Positions 24,552-34,500 of a stretch of DNA of 64,000 bases are shown here, in pieces. Position 1 is the first letter of the stretch; every line of letters starts with the position of its first letter. Position numbers and translations under genes: made by a program. This DNA is from Pseudoxanthomonas sp. Root630 (GTDB lineage: Bacteria; Pseudomonadota; Gammaproteobacteria; Xanthomonadales; Xanthomonadaceae). The stretch lies in contig NZ_LMGY01000017.1 in assembly GCF_001427585.1 (NCBI RefSeq), forward strand, positions 344,167-408,166. The letters are read 5' to 3'. The notes beneath the pieces are model-generated. The model was not told the origin of the DNA and ran no database searches. It worked only from the letters and a program-made list of their open reading frames with translations.

Positions 24552-25208
24552 TCAGCCGCGCACACCCTTGACGATGGCGGCGGCCTTGGCCGAGCTGGCG
24601 GTGACCTTGTCCCACTCGCCGTTGTCGAGCCAGCCCTTCGGCACCATCCACGAACCGCCGATGCAGACGACGTTCGGCTGCGAGAGGTAATCCGCCGCGG
24701 TGTCTTCGGTGATGCCGCCGGTGGGGCAGATCTTCAGCTCCGACAGCGGACCGGCCAGGCCCTTCAGCATCGCCAGGCCGCCGACGGCGGTGGCGGGGAA
24801 CAGCTTGCAGACGCGGAAGCCACGACCCATCAGCGACAGCAGTTCGGTCGGGGTCGCAGCGCCGGGCACCACCGGGATGTCGGCGGCGGCGAGCGCATCG
24901 GCGAGCGCAGGCGGCGTGCCGGGCGTGACGAGGAAGTCCGCGCCTGCGTCGATGGACTGCGCGATCTGTTCGGTCGTCAGCACGGTGCCCGCGCCGATCA
25001 CGATGTCCGGCAGTTCCTTCTTCAGCATCGCCAGCGCGTCCATCGCCACCGGCGTGCGCAGCGTCAGCTCGATTGCCGGCAGCCCGCCTTTCAACAGGGC
25101 TTCGGAGACGCGACGCGCCTCGTCCAGCGTGTGCACGGTGACGACCGGCAGGATGCCGGCGGCGCGGAGGAGGGATTCGGCTTTCTGCTGGCGGGCTTCG
25201 ATGGTCAT
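24552..25208 (-). CDS. eda: 2-dehydro-3-deoxy-phosphogluconate (KDPG/KHG) aldolase
   Basis: A 218-residue class I aldolase, the last step of the Entner-Doudoroff pathway: KDPG to pyruvate and glyceraldehyde 3-phosphate. The base is Glu47 in AIELTLRTP, and the Schiff-base lysine is Lys135 in RVCKLFPATA. The phosphate site GGIT and IGGSW near the C-terminus are also present. Length matches E. coli Eda (213). It lies downstream of edd on the same strand with a 97-bp gap that holds a REP palindrome. Confidence 0.96.
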   Translation of the reverse strand: MTIEARQQKAESLLRAAGILPVVTVHTLDEARRVSEALLKGGLPAIELTLRTPVAMDALAMLKKELPDIVIGAGTVLTTEQIAQSIDAGADFLVTPGTPPALADALAAADIPVVPGAATPTELLSLMGRGFRVCKLFPATAVGGLAMLKGLAGPLSELKICPTGGITEDTAADYLSQPNVVCIGGSWMVPKGWLDNGEWDKVTASSAKAAAIVKGVRG

Positions 25209-25232
25209 GTGCAGGTGTGCGATGGGTCGGTG

Positions 25233-25295
25233 GTGGGAGCGACGTCAGTCGCGACTACGGATGCGGGAAAGCTTCGCGACTGACGTCGCTCCCAC
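25233..25295. repeat. REP-type palindrome between edd and eda
   Basis: Two perfect 22-bp inverted arms (25233-25254 and 25274-25295, core GAGCGACGTCAGTCGCG) are separated by 19 bp. This class of repeat is widespread in Pseudoxanthomonas, Stenotrophomonas and relatives. On the edd-eda transcript it would form a strong hairpin that could set the ratio of the two messages. Confidence 0.85.
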
Positions 25296-25305
25296 ACGGT
25301 GTTGG

Positions 25306-27216
25306 TCAGGCATCCTTGGCTTCGTGCGGGGCGTCGGCGGCATGCGCGGCATCGCCGAGCTCGTACTCCGCATCGTACTCCCAGGTGCCGTCGTGGAAGG
25401 GCAGGCCGCAGGACACCGACATGCCACCGCGGTCCGCCGGCGTGACCACGTCGCGATTGATCGCGAACAGGTTGCGGCCCAGGTCCAGCGCGGCGGGCGA
25501 CGTGTTGGGCGCGATCTCGCGCGATGCCCATTCGGTGGCGTCGACGAGCGCTTCGAGCGTGCCGGCTTCCGCATCGAGACGGAGGATGTCGCCTTCGCGC
25601 AGCTTCGCGAGCGGACCGCCGCGGGCGGCTTCCGGCGTCAGGTGGATGGCGGCGGGAATCTTGCCCGACGCGCCTGAGAGGCGACCATCGGTGACGAGTG
25701 CGACGCGGCGGCCCTGGTTCTGCAGCAGGCCCAGCAGCGGCGCCAGCGAATGCAGTTCCGGCATGCCGTTCGCGCGCGGGCCCTGGTAACGGACGACGGC
25801 GACGAAATCCTGCGGCAGCGCACCCGCGGCGTGCAGCTTGTTGAGTGCACGCGGGTCGTCGACGACGACGGCCGGCGCTTCGATGAAGCGGTACTCCGGC
25901 TTCACGGCCGAGGTCTTGATCAGCGAACGGCCGAGGTTGCCGCGCAGCAGGCGCAGGCCGCCCTGCGCTTCGAACGCGCGCGCGACCGGGCGCACCACGT
26001 CCTCGTCGGCGCTCTGCGCGATGCCGGGTGCATAGGCGAGACCGCCATCCTGCAAACGCGGTTCGTCGCAGAACGCGCGCATGCCGCCGGGCACGATCGT
26101 CGGCAGGTCGTGCATCAGCCCAGCGTCGAGCAGTTCGCGGAAGACGAACTGCGTGCCGCCGGCCGCGGCGAAGCGGTTCACGTCGGCTTCGCCGTTGGGG
26201 TAGACGCGCGCCAGCAGCGGCACGGTCTGTGCGATCAGGTCCATGTCGTCCCACGTCAGCACCACGCCGGCCGAGCGCGCGACCGCGATCCAGTGGATCG
26301 TGTGGTTGGTGGAACCGCCAGTCGCCATCAGCGCCGCCATCGCGTTGACGATGGCGCGCTCGTCGATGAGGCGCCCGATCGGCCGGTAGTCGTCGCCCAG
26401 CGCGGTGATGCGCAGCGCGCGCTCGGCGGCGGCGCGGGTCAGCACATCGCGCAGCGGCTGGTCGGGATTGACGAACGACGTGCCTGGCAATTGCAGGCCC
26501 ATCGCTTCCAGCAGCACCTGGTTGGAGTTGGCGGTGCCGTAGAACGTGCAGGTACCGGCGGCGTGGTAACTCGCGGCTTCGGCTTCAAGCAGTTCTTCGC
26601 GCGTCGCCTGGCCGGCGGCGTAGCGCTCGCGCACGGCGGCTTTTTCCTTGTTCGGGATGCCGGGCGTCATCGGACCGGCCGGCACGAACACCGCGGGCAG
26701 GTGGCCGAACGCCAGCGCGCCGATCAGCAGGCCGGGGACGATCTTGTCGCACACGCCCAGGTAGAGCGCGGCGTCGAACATGTCGTGACTGAGCGAGATC
26801 GCCGTGGCCTGCGCGATGACGTCGCGCGAGAACAGCGACAGTTCCATGCCCGGGCGGCCCTGGGTGACGCCGTCGCACATGGCCGGCACGCCACCGGCGA
26901 CCTGCGCGGTCGCGCCGAGGTCGCGCGCGACCTGGCGGATGATCTCGGGGTAGTGCTCGAACGGCTGGTGCGCCGACAGCATGTCGTTGTAGGCGTTGAT
27001 GATGCCGAGGTTGGGCGTGGCATCGGCGCGCAGGCGGCCCTTGTCGGTCGGGCCGCACGCAGCGAAGGCGTGCGCGAGGTTGCCGCAACTCAGCCGTTCG
27101 CGCTGCGGACCTCCGTGGTGCGCGGCGTCGATGCCGTCGAGGTAGGCGCGGCGCAACGGGGCGCTGCGCTGACGGATGCGTTCGGTGACTTCCTGGATAC
27201 GGGGGTGCAGGCTCAT
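25306..27216 (-). CDS. edd: Phosphogluconate dehydratase
   Basis: A 636-residue dehydratase of the IlvD/Edd family that makes KDPG from 6-phosphogluconate, the first committed step of the Entner-Doudoroff pathway. Cluster and substrate motifs are visible: NLGIINAYNDMLSAHQPFE, GGVPAMCDGVTQGRPGMELS, YLGVCDKIVPGLLIGAL, AGTCTFYGTANSNQ and VTDGRLSGASGKIPAAIH. Edd enzymes need a [4Fe-4S] cluster. Upstream of edd, 27217-27448 holds no gene and separates it from glk, which runs in the same direction. Confidence 0.96.
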   Translation of the reverse strand: MSLHPRIQEVTERIRQRSAPLRRAYLDGIDAAHHGGPQRERLSCGNLAHAFAACGPTDKGRLRADATPNLGIINAYNDMLSAHQPFEHYPEIIRQVARDLGATAQVAGGVPAMCDGVTQGRPGMELSLFSRDVIAQATAISLSHDMFDAALYLGVCDKIVPGLLIGALAFGHLPAVFVPAGPMTPGIPNKEKAAVRERYAAGQATREELLEAEAASYHAAGTCTFYGTANSNQVLLEAMGLQLPGTSFVNPDQPLRDVLTRAAAERALRITALGDDYRPIGRLIDERAIVNAMAALMATGGSTNHTIHWIAVARSAGVVLTWDDMDLIAQTVPLLARVYPNGEADVNRFAAAGGTQFVFRELLDAGLMHDLPTIVPGGMRAFCDEPRLQDGGLAYAPGIAQSADEDVVRPVARAFEAQGGLRLLRGNLGRSLIKTSAVKPEYRFIEAPAVVVDDPRALNKLHAAGALPQDFVAVVRYQGPRANGMPELHSLAPLLGLLQNQGRRVALVTDGRLSGASGKIPAAIHLTPEAARGGPLAKLREGDILRLDAEAGTLEALVDATEWASREIAPNTSPAALDLGRNLFAINRDVVTPADRGGMSVSCGLPFHDGTWEYDAEYELGDAAHAADAPHEAKDA

Positions 27217-27448
27217 GGGCGTAGGGCTAGGCTGCAGACGTGGGAATTCTGCATGTCGTGGCGGAAGAGGTCGTGAGGAGCGCGCCGCACCCGGGGCCCC
27301 ATGTGCGGAGCGGCAGGACGGAGGAAGACGGCGACGGCATGCTGCTTTCTACTGCCTTTGACGCAGGCGCGAAAGTGACCAAAGCAAGACCAGTCTTGGT
27401 GCGCTGCGCCGCATCCTGCTGCGATGCAGCGCGCAAATGCGCGAAACC

Positions 27449-28456
27449 TCAGGCGCGCGCGGGTTGTCCCGGGCCGAACAGTTCCACCGCGTACGCCGCC
27501 GCACCCAGCAGGCCGGGACGCGGATGCACGTTCGCGAGCGTCGGCACGCGGCCCATCGCCGGCGAGAACCGGCCCTTGTGTTCGAAGCGCTGGCGGAAGC
27601 CGGAGTGCTGCAGCGACGGCAGCAGCTTCGGCACCAGTCCGCCGGTGAGGAACACGCCATCCCATGCGCCGGTGGTGAGCACCAGGTCGCCTGCGATCGC
27701 GCCGAACACCGCACAGAACACATCCAGCGTGCGCACGCAGCGCGGATCGCCGGCGGCGGCGCGCGCGGTGACGTCCTTCGGTTCGAGCGGACCGCCCGGA
27801 TCCTCGCCCGCGATTTCGCTGAGCGCGCGATACAGGTTCACCAGTCCGGGGCCGCAGATCAGGCGCTCGTTCGAGACGCGGCCGAACTGCGCGGACAGGA
27901 TTTCGAGGATGCGGATTTCCTCCGGCGTACCGGGCGGGAAACTGACGTGGCCGCCTTCGGTTTCCAGCGGATACGCGCGGCCGTCGCGGATCACCAGCGC
28001 GGCGACGCCCAGTCCGGTGCCGGGGCCGATGACGGCGTATGTGCGCGGCACCGACAGCGGTGCCGGCGTCCAGCGCGCGCCGCCGATGGCGACCACGTCG
28101 CGCGCCGTTAGCAGCGACACGGCCATGGCCTGCGCGGCGAAATCGTTGACCAGCTTCAGGCCCTGGAAACCGAGCGCCTGGCGCGTGCGGTTCACCGAGA
28201 TGACCCACGGATGGTTGGTGATGCGGGCTTCATCGCCATCGACGCGGCCGGCGACGGCGAACACGCCGTTCTGGGCCGTGGCGCCGGTCTCGTCGAGATA
28301 GTGCTGCGCGGCATCGGCGAGGGACGGGAAATCGGCCACCACGAACTCGCGCACGCTGTCGTCGAGCAAGGGCACGGCGGCATGAGGGTCCGCCAGCGCG
28401 AAGCGCGCATTGGTGCCGCCGATATCGGCGAGGAGGACGCGATCAGCGTTGCTCAT
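27449..28456 (-). CDS. glk: Glucokinase
   Basis: A 335-residue ROK-independent (E. coli Glk-type) glucokinase that phosphorylates free glucose with ATP. Motifs: LLADIGGTNARFALAD (phosphate-1), KLVNDFAAQAMAV with the catalytic Asp, VIGPGTGLGVAAL, EGGHVSFPP, and GVFLTGGLVPKLLP. The ATG at 28456 is chosen because the dinucleotide-like start of the fold follows within 10 residues; the frame extends 40 codons further. With edd and eda it forms the intracellular end of the sugar route encoded here. Confidence 0.95.
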   Translation of the reverse strand: MSNADRVLLADIGGTNARFALADPHAAVPLLDDSVREFVVADFPSLADAAQHYLDETGATAQNGVFAVAGRVDGDEARITNHPWVISVNRTRQALGFQGLKLVNDFAAQAMAVSLLTARDVVAIGGARWTPAPLSVPRTYAVIGPGTGLGVAALVIRDGRAYPLETEGGHVSFPPGTPEEIRILEILSAQFGRVSNERLICGPGLVNLYRALSEIAGEDPGGPLEPKDVTARAAAGDPRCVRTLDVFCAVFGAIAGDLVLTTGAWDGVFLTGGLVPKLLPSLQHSGFRQRFEHKGRFSPAMGRVPTLANVHPRPGLLGAAAYAVELFGPGQPARA

Positions 28457-28889
28457 GCGGGAAACATCCTGTTCGCTGCAGTGTGGCTTCCGAAACTGGT
28501 CCGCTGCATTCGCCTGGTCGATCCTGTATTGCCGTGGAGTGGCCACGTCGCGTGGGCGGCGCATGATAGCGCGCACCTGCGCCGCGGGGATGTCGTGGCG
28601 CGCGCGTATTCGACATGCGTATACGTATGCGCGATTCCGGCATACGCCGGTGCGGGGGCAAGCGTGCGGGGCGAGGAAGAACGCATGGGCGGCAGGATGT
28701 GCGGTGGGGACTTCAGGACATCGGCGCCGGGGCCGCTTGCGCTGTGAAAACGGTTACATGGCAGAATAGCGCAACTTCCCCGCCCACGGAACGGGAAGCG
28801 GATACGTCGCCCGCGAGGGCGGCGGCTGCGACCGGGAGGGGCCCGGCGGCGGCAACCCAGCAGACGGGCGATGCCCGACCGGAGCAATG
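28457..28889. other. Intergenic region between glk and the ABC ATPase gene
   Basis: About 430 bp between divergent genes with no credible coding frame. It contains operator 6, a possible promoter (TTGCGC 28737-28742 with CAGAAT 28762-28767, 19-bp spacer) and a small hairpin CCGGC-ATAC-GCCGG at 28637-28650. Nothing else is recognised. Confidence 0.5.
28745..28758. promoter_or_regulatory. LacI-type operator 6, upstream of the ABC ATPase gene
   Basis: TGAAAACGGTTACA is identical to operators 2 and 4. It lies in the spacer of the candidate promoter at 28737-28767, about 130 bp before the start codon, and ties this distant ATPase gene to the same regulator. Confidence 0.75.
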
Positions 28890-29972
28890 ATGGCCAGCGT
28901 CCAACTCGACCGCGTGCGCAAGGTGTACGACAACGGCCAGGTGGCCGTGCGCGGGGCCAGTTTCGAGATCGCCGACGGCGAGCTCATGGTGCTGGTGGGG
29001 CCGTCCGGCTGCGGCAAGTCGACGTTGCTGCGGATGATCGCCGGCCTCGAGGACATCACCGACGGCAACCTGCTGATCGGCGGCCGTCGCGTGAACGACG
29101 TGGCGCCGAAGGACCGCGACATCGCGATGGTGTTCCAGAGCTATGCGCTCTACCCGCACATGACCGTGGCCGAGAACCTCGCCTTCGGCCTGAAGCTGCG
29201 TGGCGTGGCGCGCGCCGAGATCGACCGGCGGGTCAACGCCGCGGCCGACACGCTCGGCATGACCCACATGCTGGGCAAGCTGCCGCGCGAGATGTCCGGC
29301 GGACAACGCCAGCGCGTGGCGCTGGGGCGTGCGCTGGTGCGCGAACCCTCGGTGTTCCTGCTCGACGAGCCGCTGTCCAACCTCGATGCCAAGCTGCGCC
29401 ATTCCGTGCGCACCGAGATCGGGCGGCTGCATCGCCAACTGGGCGCGACGATGGTCTACGTGACGCACGACCAGGTCGAAGCCATGACGCTGGGCCAGCG
29501 CATCGTGGTGCTGAAGGACGGCGAGATCCAGCAGATCGATACGCCGATGGCGCTGTACGACCGGCCGGCGAACCTCTTCGTCGCCGGCTTCCTTGGCAGC
29601 CCGGCGATGAATGTCCTGCATGGCACGCTGCAGCAGGACGATGGGGTGCGCCTGGTCCTCGACAGCGGCGCGGCCGTGCCGCTGGGGCCGGCGCCGGTCC
29701 CCGGCGCCTGGCTGGGACGACGCGTGGCGATGGGGCTGCGGCCCGAGCACCTGCAGCCGGCCGGCATCGGCAAGCCGGCGTTCGAAGCCCAGGTGGAGCT
29801 GATCGAGCCGGTGGGCAACGAGGTCTTCGTCAACATGTCCTACGCCGACCAGGCCCTGGTCGCGCGCATGCCGCCGCAGCACCTGCCCGAACCCGGTCAC
29901 GCATTGCGGCTTACCCTCGAGAACGCCGTGCCGCATTTCTTCGACCCGGACAGTGGCGTGCGGCTCGGCTGA
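28890..29972 (+). CDS. ABC sugar transporter ATP-binding protein (MalK/UgpC/MsmX type)
   Basis: A 360-residue CUT1 ATPase. Walker A is GPSGCGKST (37-45), the Q-loop VFQSYALYPHMTV, signature MSGGQRQRVALGRAL, Walker B VFLLDEPLSNLD and switch VYVTHDQVEAM. The C-terminal OB-like regulatory domain (from about 240, GLRPEHLQ) is typical of MalK/UgpC. GGAG at 28881-28884 fits the ATG at 28890 better than the one at 28887. No permease is encoded beside it, while the permease operon at 17205-20259 lacks an ATPase. The shared operator supports a functional link. Such orphan ATPases can serve several importers. Confidence 0.95.
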   Translation: MASVQLDRVRKVYDNGQVAVRGASFEIADGELMVLVGPSGCGKSTLLRMIAGLEDITDGNLLIGGRRVNDVAPKDRDIAMVFQSYALYPHMTVAENLAFGLKLRGVARAEIDRRVNAAADTLGMTHMLGKLPREMSGGQRQRVALGRALVREPSVFLLDEPLSNLDAKLRHSVRTEIGRLHRQLGATMVYVTHDQVEAMTLGQRIVVLKDGEIQQIDTPMALYDRPANLFVAGFLGSPAMNVLHGTLQQDDGVRLVLDSGAAVPLGPAPVPGAWLGRRVAMGLRPEHLQPAGIGKPAFEAQVELIEPVGNEVFVNMSYADQALVARMPPQHLPEPGHALRLTLENAVPHFFDPDSGVRLG

Positions 29973-29991
29973 GGCGGGCGAGGGGCAAGAA

Positions 29992-30017
29992 AAAAGGGAG
30001 GCCGAAGCCTCCCTTTT
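29992..30017. terminator. Bidirectional terminator between ABC ATPase gene and tyrB
   Basis: An 11-bp stem AAAAGGGAGGC / GCCTCCCTTTT with a CGAA loop has a T run on the plus side and an A run on the other. It lies between two convergent genes, so it can end both transcripts. Confidence 0.88.
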
Positions 30018-30040
30018 CCGTTGCAGCGGATAATGGCGGG

Positions 30041-31243
30041 TCAGCCGCGACCCACCGTGTAAACCGCCTGCGCCACGTAGTCCAGGTTCTGCTGGTTCAG
30101 CGCGGCCACGCAGATGCGACCGGTGCCGACGGCATAGATGCCGAACTCGTCGCGGAGGCGGTCCACCTGCGCCTTGCCCAGGCCGGAGTACGAGAACATG
30201 CCCGCCTGCTGCTGGATGAAACCGAACTCCGGTGCGCCCAGCGCGGCGAGCTTGTCGACCAGTCCTGCGCGCAGCGCATGGATGCGCTCGCGCATGCTGC
30301 CCAGTTCGATTTCCCACAGCGCACGCAGCTCGGGGCTGGCCAGCACGCCGGCCACCAGTGCGGCGCCGTGCGTGGACGGGCTGGAGTAGATCGTGCGGAT
30401 GATGCGCTTGACCTGCGATTGCACTGCCTTGGCGGCGGTCGCATCGGGCGCGACCACCGACAGCGCACCCACGCGCTCGCCATAGAGCGAGAACGACTTC
30501 GAATACGAATTGGCGACGACGAAGCTGTCGACACCGGCATCGGCGATGATCCGCACCGCCGCGCCATCTTCGGCGATGCCCTTGTCGAAGCCCTGGTAGG
30601 CCATGTCGATGAAGGGGAACAGGCCGCGTTCCTTCAGCACGCCCGCCACCTGCTTCCACTGGTCGACCGTCAGGTCGGCACCGGTGGGGTTGTGGCAGCA
30701 CGCGTGCAGCAGCACGACGGTACCGGGCTTGAGCTGGCCGAGGTCGGCGAGCAGGCCGGCGAAATCCAGGCCGTGCGTGGCGGCGTCGAAGTAGGTGTAG
30801 TCGACGATATCGAAGCCGGCCGCGCCGAACACCGCGCGATGGTTCTCCCAGCTCGGGTTGCTGATCGCCACCGTCGCATGCGGCAGCAGCTTCTTCAGCA
30901 GGTCCGCGCCGACGCGCAGCGCACCGCTGCCGCCGACGGTCTGGGTGGTCGCCACGCGGCCGGCGGCGACCAGGGCGGAGTCCTTGCCGAAGACCAGCTC
31001 GCGGGTGGCGGCGTCGTACGCGGCCAGGCCGTCGATCGGCAGGTAACCGCGCGGTTTGGCGGCGGCGGCCAGCGCCTGTTCCACCTGGCGCACGCAGTCG
31101 AGCAGGGGGATGCGCCCCTGTTCGTCGTAATAGATGCCGACGCCCAGGTTGACCTTCTGGGTACGGGGATCAGCGTTGAAAGCCTCGGTCAGCCCCAGGA
31201 TGGGGTCGCCGGGCACCAGTTCGACGGATGCAAAAAGAGACAC
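30041..31243 (-). CDS. tyrB: Aromatic amino acid aminotransferase
   Basis: A 400-residue class I PLP aminotransferase of the AspC/TyrB subgroup that makes Tyr, Phe and Asp from their keto acids. Family features: LGLTEAFNADPRTQKVNLGVGIYYDEQGR, TVGGSGALRVGADLL, HACCHNPTGADLT, and the PLP lysine in VVANSYSKSFSLYGERVGAL. The GTG at 31243 gives VSLFASVELVPGDPILGL, matching the family N-terminus (FE.V.LAPPDPILGL). The open frame runs 40 codons further upstream without family similarity. TyrB and AspC are hard to separate by sequence alone. Confidence 0.9.
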   Translation of the reverse strand: MSLFASVELVPGDPILGLTEAFNADPRTQKVNLGVGIYYDEQGRIPLLDCVRQVEQALAAAAKPRGYLPIDGLAAYDAATRELVFGKDSALVAAGRVATTQTVGGSGALRVGADLLKKLLPHATVAISNPSWENHRAVFGAAGFDIVDYTYFDAATHGLDFAGLLADLGQLKPGTVVLLHACCHNPTGADLTVDQWKQVAGVLKERGLFPFIDMAYQGFDKGIAEDGAAVRIIADAGVDSFVVANSYSKSFSLYGERVGALSVVAPDATAAKAVQSQVKRIIRTIYSSPSTHGAALVAGVLASPELRALWEIELGSMRERIHALRAGLVDKLAALGAPEFGFIQQQAGMFSYSGLGKAQVDRLRDEFGIYAVGTGRICVAALNQQNLDYVAQAVYTVGRG

Positions 31244-31438
31244 GGAATGTGGGCCGTTGCTGTGGGAGGGGGGAGGGGTGGAGCGGCCTGCGATGCTAAC
31301 AGGCGCGGGCCTTTCCCGTACTTCCCGCCCGGGGTGGCGTACGGCGACCGGAGGCCCGGGCACAGCATGGCGGGGGCCGCTATACTCATTTGTTGGTGCG
31401 CCTTTGGCTGTACCGGATTGCCATATGAATCAATAGAT

Positions 31439-31467
31439 TGGCAATCAAAGCTGATCCCTTTACATAC
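31439..31467 (+). promoter_or_regulatory. smc promoter
   Basis: TTGGCA (31439-31444), a 17-bp spacer and TACATA (31462-31467) match sigma-70 well and lie about 54 bp before the smc start codon. The -35 box is part of an 8-bp inverted repeat (ATTGGCAATC pairing with GATTGCCATAT just upstream at 31415-31424). Confidence 0.65.
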
Positions 31468-31520
31468 TTGCGGCAGCGCGTCGGCTCGGTCCGGTCGCGG
31501 TGCCCGGAAGACACCGCCGC

Positions 31521-34500
31521 ATGCGCCTTTCCACCATCAAGCTGTCCGGTTTCAAATCGTTCGTCGATCCCACCGTGCTCCACCTGCCGACCAACATGAC
31601 CGGCGTGGTCGGGCCGAACGGCTGCGGCAAGTCGAACATCATCGACGCGGTGCGCTGGGTCATGGGCGAAAGCTCGGCCAGCCGCCTGCGCGGCGATTCG
31701 CTGACGGACGTGATCTTCTCCGGCAGTTCGGCGCGCAAGCCGGTCAGCCAGGCGACGGTCGAGCTGATCTTCGACAACAGCGACCACGCCATCAGCGGCG
31801 AGTTCGCTGCGTTCAACGAAATCTCGGTCAAGCGCCAGGTCAGTCGCGACGGCCAGAGCAACTATTACCTCAACGGCACCAAGTGCCGCCGCCGCGACAT
31901 CACCGATCTGTTCCTCGGCACCGGCCTGGGCCCGCGCAGCTACTCGATCATCGAGCAGGGCATGATCAGCCAGATCATCGAGGCCCGCCCGGAAGACCTG
32001 CGCGTGTACCTGGAAGAAGCCGCCGGCATCTCCAAGTACAAGGAGCGCCGCAAGGAAACCGAGACCCGCATCCGCCATACCCGCGAGAACCTGGACCGCC
32101 TCAGCGACCTGCGCGAGGAAATCAGCAAGCAACTCGAACACCTCAAGCGCCAGGCCAAGCAGGCCGAGCAGTACAAGGCGCTGCAGGAAGAGCGCCGGGT
32201 GAAGGATGCCGAGTGGAAGGCGCTGGAGTACCGCGGCCTGGACGGCAAGCTGCAGGGCCTGCGCGAGAAGCTGGGGCAGGAAGAAACCAAGCTGCAGCAG
32301 TTGATCGCCGAGCAGCGCGAAGCCGAACGCCTGCTGGAGACCGATCGCGTGCGTCGCGAGGAAGCCGCCGACGGCCTCAACAAGGCACAGGGCGAGGTCT
32401 ACCAGATCGGCAGCACGCTGGCCCGCGTCGAACAGCAGATCCAGCACCAGCGCGAGCTTGCCGAACGCCTGAAGAAGGCGCGCGACGAAGTCCACAACGC
32501 GCTGCAGGAACTCGGCCAGCACATCAGCGGCGACGAGACGCGCCTCAATGTCCTGCGGGATTCGGTGGCCGATGCCGAACCCCAGCTCGAGCAGTTGCGC
32601 GAAGACGACGTCATGCGCCAGGACGCCCTGCGCGAGGCCGAGACGGCGCTGGCCGACTGGCAGCAGCGCTGGGAGACCCACAGCCGCGAGACGGCCGAAG
32701 CCTCGCGCGCCGGCGACGTGGAACGCACCCGCGTCGATTACCTGGACCGCCAGGCCTTCGAGGCCGACCGCCGCCGCGAGGCACTGGCCAATGAGCGCGC
32801 CGGGTTGGATCTCGACGCGCTGGCCAGCGCGTTCGAACAGCTGCAGCTGCAGCACGACACCCAGAAGGAATCGCTGGAAACGCTGACCGAGCAGGTCGAG
32901 GCGCGCAAACAGGGCGCCGCCGACGTGCAGGAGCAGCAGCGCGGCACGCAGACCGAACTGTCCGACGTGCGCAAGCGCGCGCAGGAAGCCCGTGGCCGCC
33001 TGTCCTCGCTGGAAACGCTGCAGCACGCCGCGCTCGGCCAGGAGCAGGGCGCCGCCATGAGCTGGCTGCAGGCGCGCGGGCTGGACAGCGCGGCGCGCGT
33101 GGGCGAGAAGCTCACCGTCGAGCCGGGTTGGGAGAATGCCGTCGAAGGCGCGCTCGGCCAGTTGATCGAAGGCGTGCTGGTCGATGCCCCGGAGTCGTTG
33201 GTCGATGCGCTGGGTGAACTCGGCGAAGGCCGCATCGCGCTGGTGTCGGGCGAGGCGGGCGACGTCGCCTTCTCGCCGACTTCGCTGGCCGCGAAAGTGC
33301 AGGGCCCGGCCGCGATCCGTCGCTTGCTGGCCCGCCTGCATGTCGCCGACGACCTGGCCGAGGCGCGTCGCCTGCAGGCGCAGCTGCCCGACGGCGATTC
33401 CGTCATCACCCGCAACGGCGAACGCCTGGGCAACGGCTGGGTGCGCGTGCTGCGCTCCGGCGCGGCCAAGCAGGGCGCACTGCTGCGCGAGCGCGAGATC
33501 CAGTCGCTGCGCGGCGAGATCGAAACGCTGCAGGCCCGTGAAGCCGAACTCGAAGAGCGCCTGGCCCACCTGCGCGACCAGTTGCTGGCCGCCGAGCAGC
33601 AGCGCGAAGACGCACAGCGCACGCTGTACGTGGCCCACCGCGGCGTGTCCGAACTGGCCGGCCAGCTGCAGAGCCAGCAGGGCCGCGTGGACGCCACCCG
33701 CACCCGCATTGAACGCATCGACGGCGAGATCGCCCAACTCGTCGAAACCCTCGACGCCAGCCGCGAACAGGCCCGCGAAGCCCGCACGAAGCTGGAAGAC
33801 GCCGTCGGCCGCATGGGCGACCTCGAGTCCGCCCGCCAGGCGCTGGAAAGCGAGCGCCGTGAACGAGTCGACGCCCGCGACCAGGCCCGCGAAGCCGCGC
33901 GCACCTCGCGCGACACCGCGCATGCGCTGGCGCTGACGCTGGAATCGCAGCGCGCCCAGATCGTCTCGCTGAGCCAGGCCCTGGACCGCATGGGCGGCCA
34001 GCGTGGCCAGCTGGACTCGCGCCTGGAAGAACTCACCCTGCAGTTGAACGAAGGCGATTCGCCGGTACAGGAGCTCGATGCGCAGCGCCAGGCCGCGCTG
34101 GAGCATCGCGTCACCGCCGACCGCCAGCTGGCCGAAGCGCGCGCGCTGCTGGATGGCATCGACAACGAACTGCGCCAGTACGAACAGACCCGCCAGCAGC
34201 GCGATGAGCAGGCCCTGGCCCAGCGCGAGCGCATCTCCCAGCGCAAGCTCGACCAGCAGGCGCTCGCGCTGAAGGCCGAGCAGCTGTCCGACGCCGTCGT
34301 GGCCGGCGGCTTCGTGCTGGAAGACGTCGTCAACACGCTGCCGGAAGTCGCCGACATCCGCGAGTGGGAGCAGGCCGTCACCCAGATCGACGGCCGCATG
34401 CGCCGCCTGGAGCCGGTCAACCTGGCCGCCATCCACGAATACGGCGAAGCCAGCCAGCGCTCGGAGTACCTGGAGGCGCAGAACGCCGACCTGACCTCGG

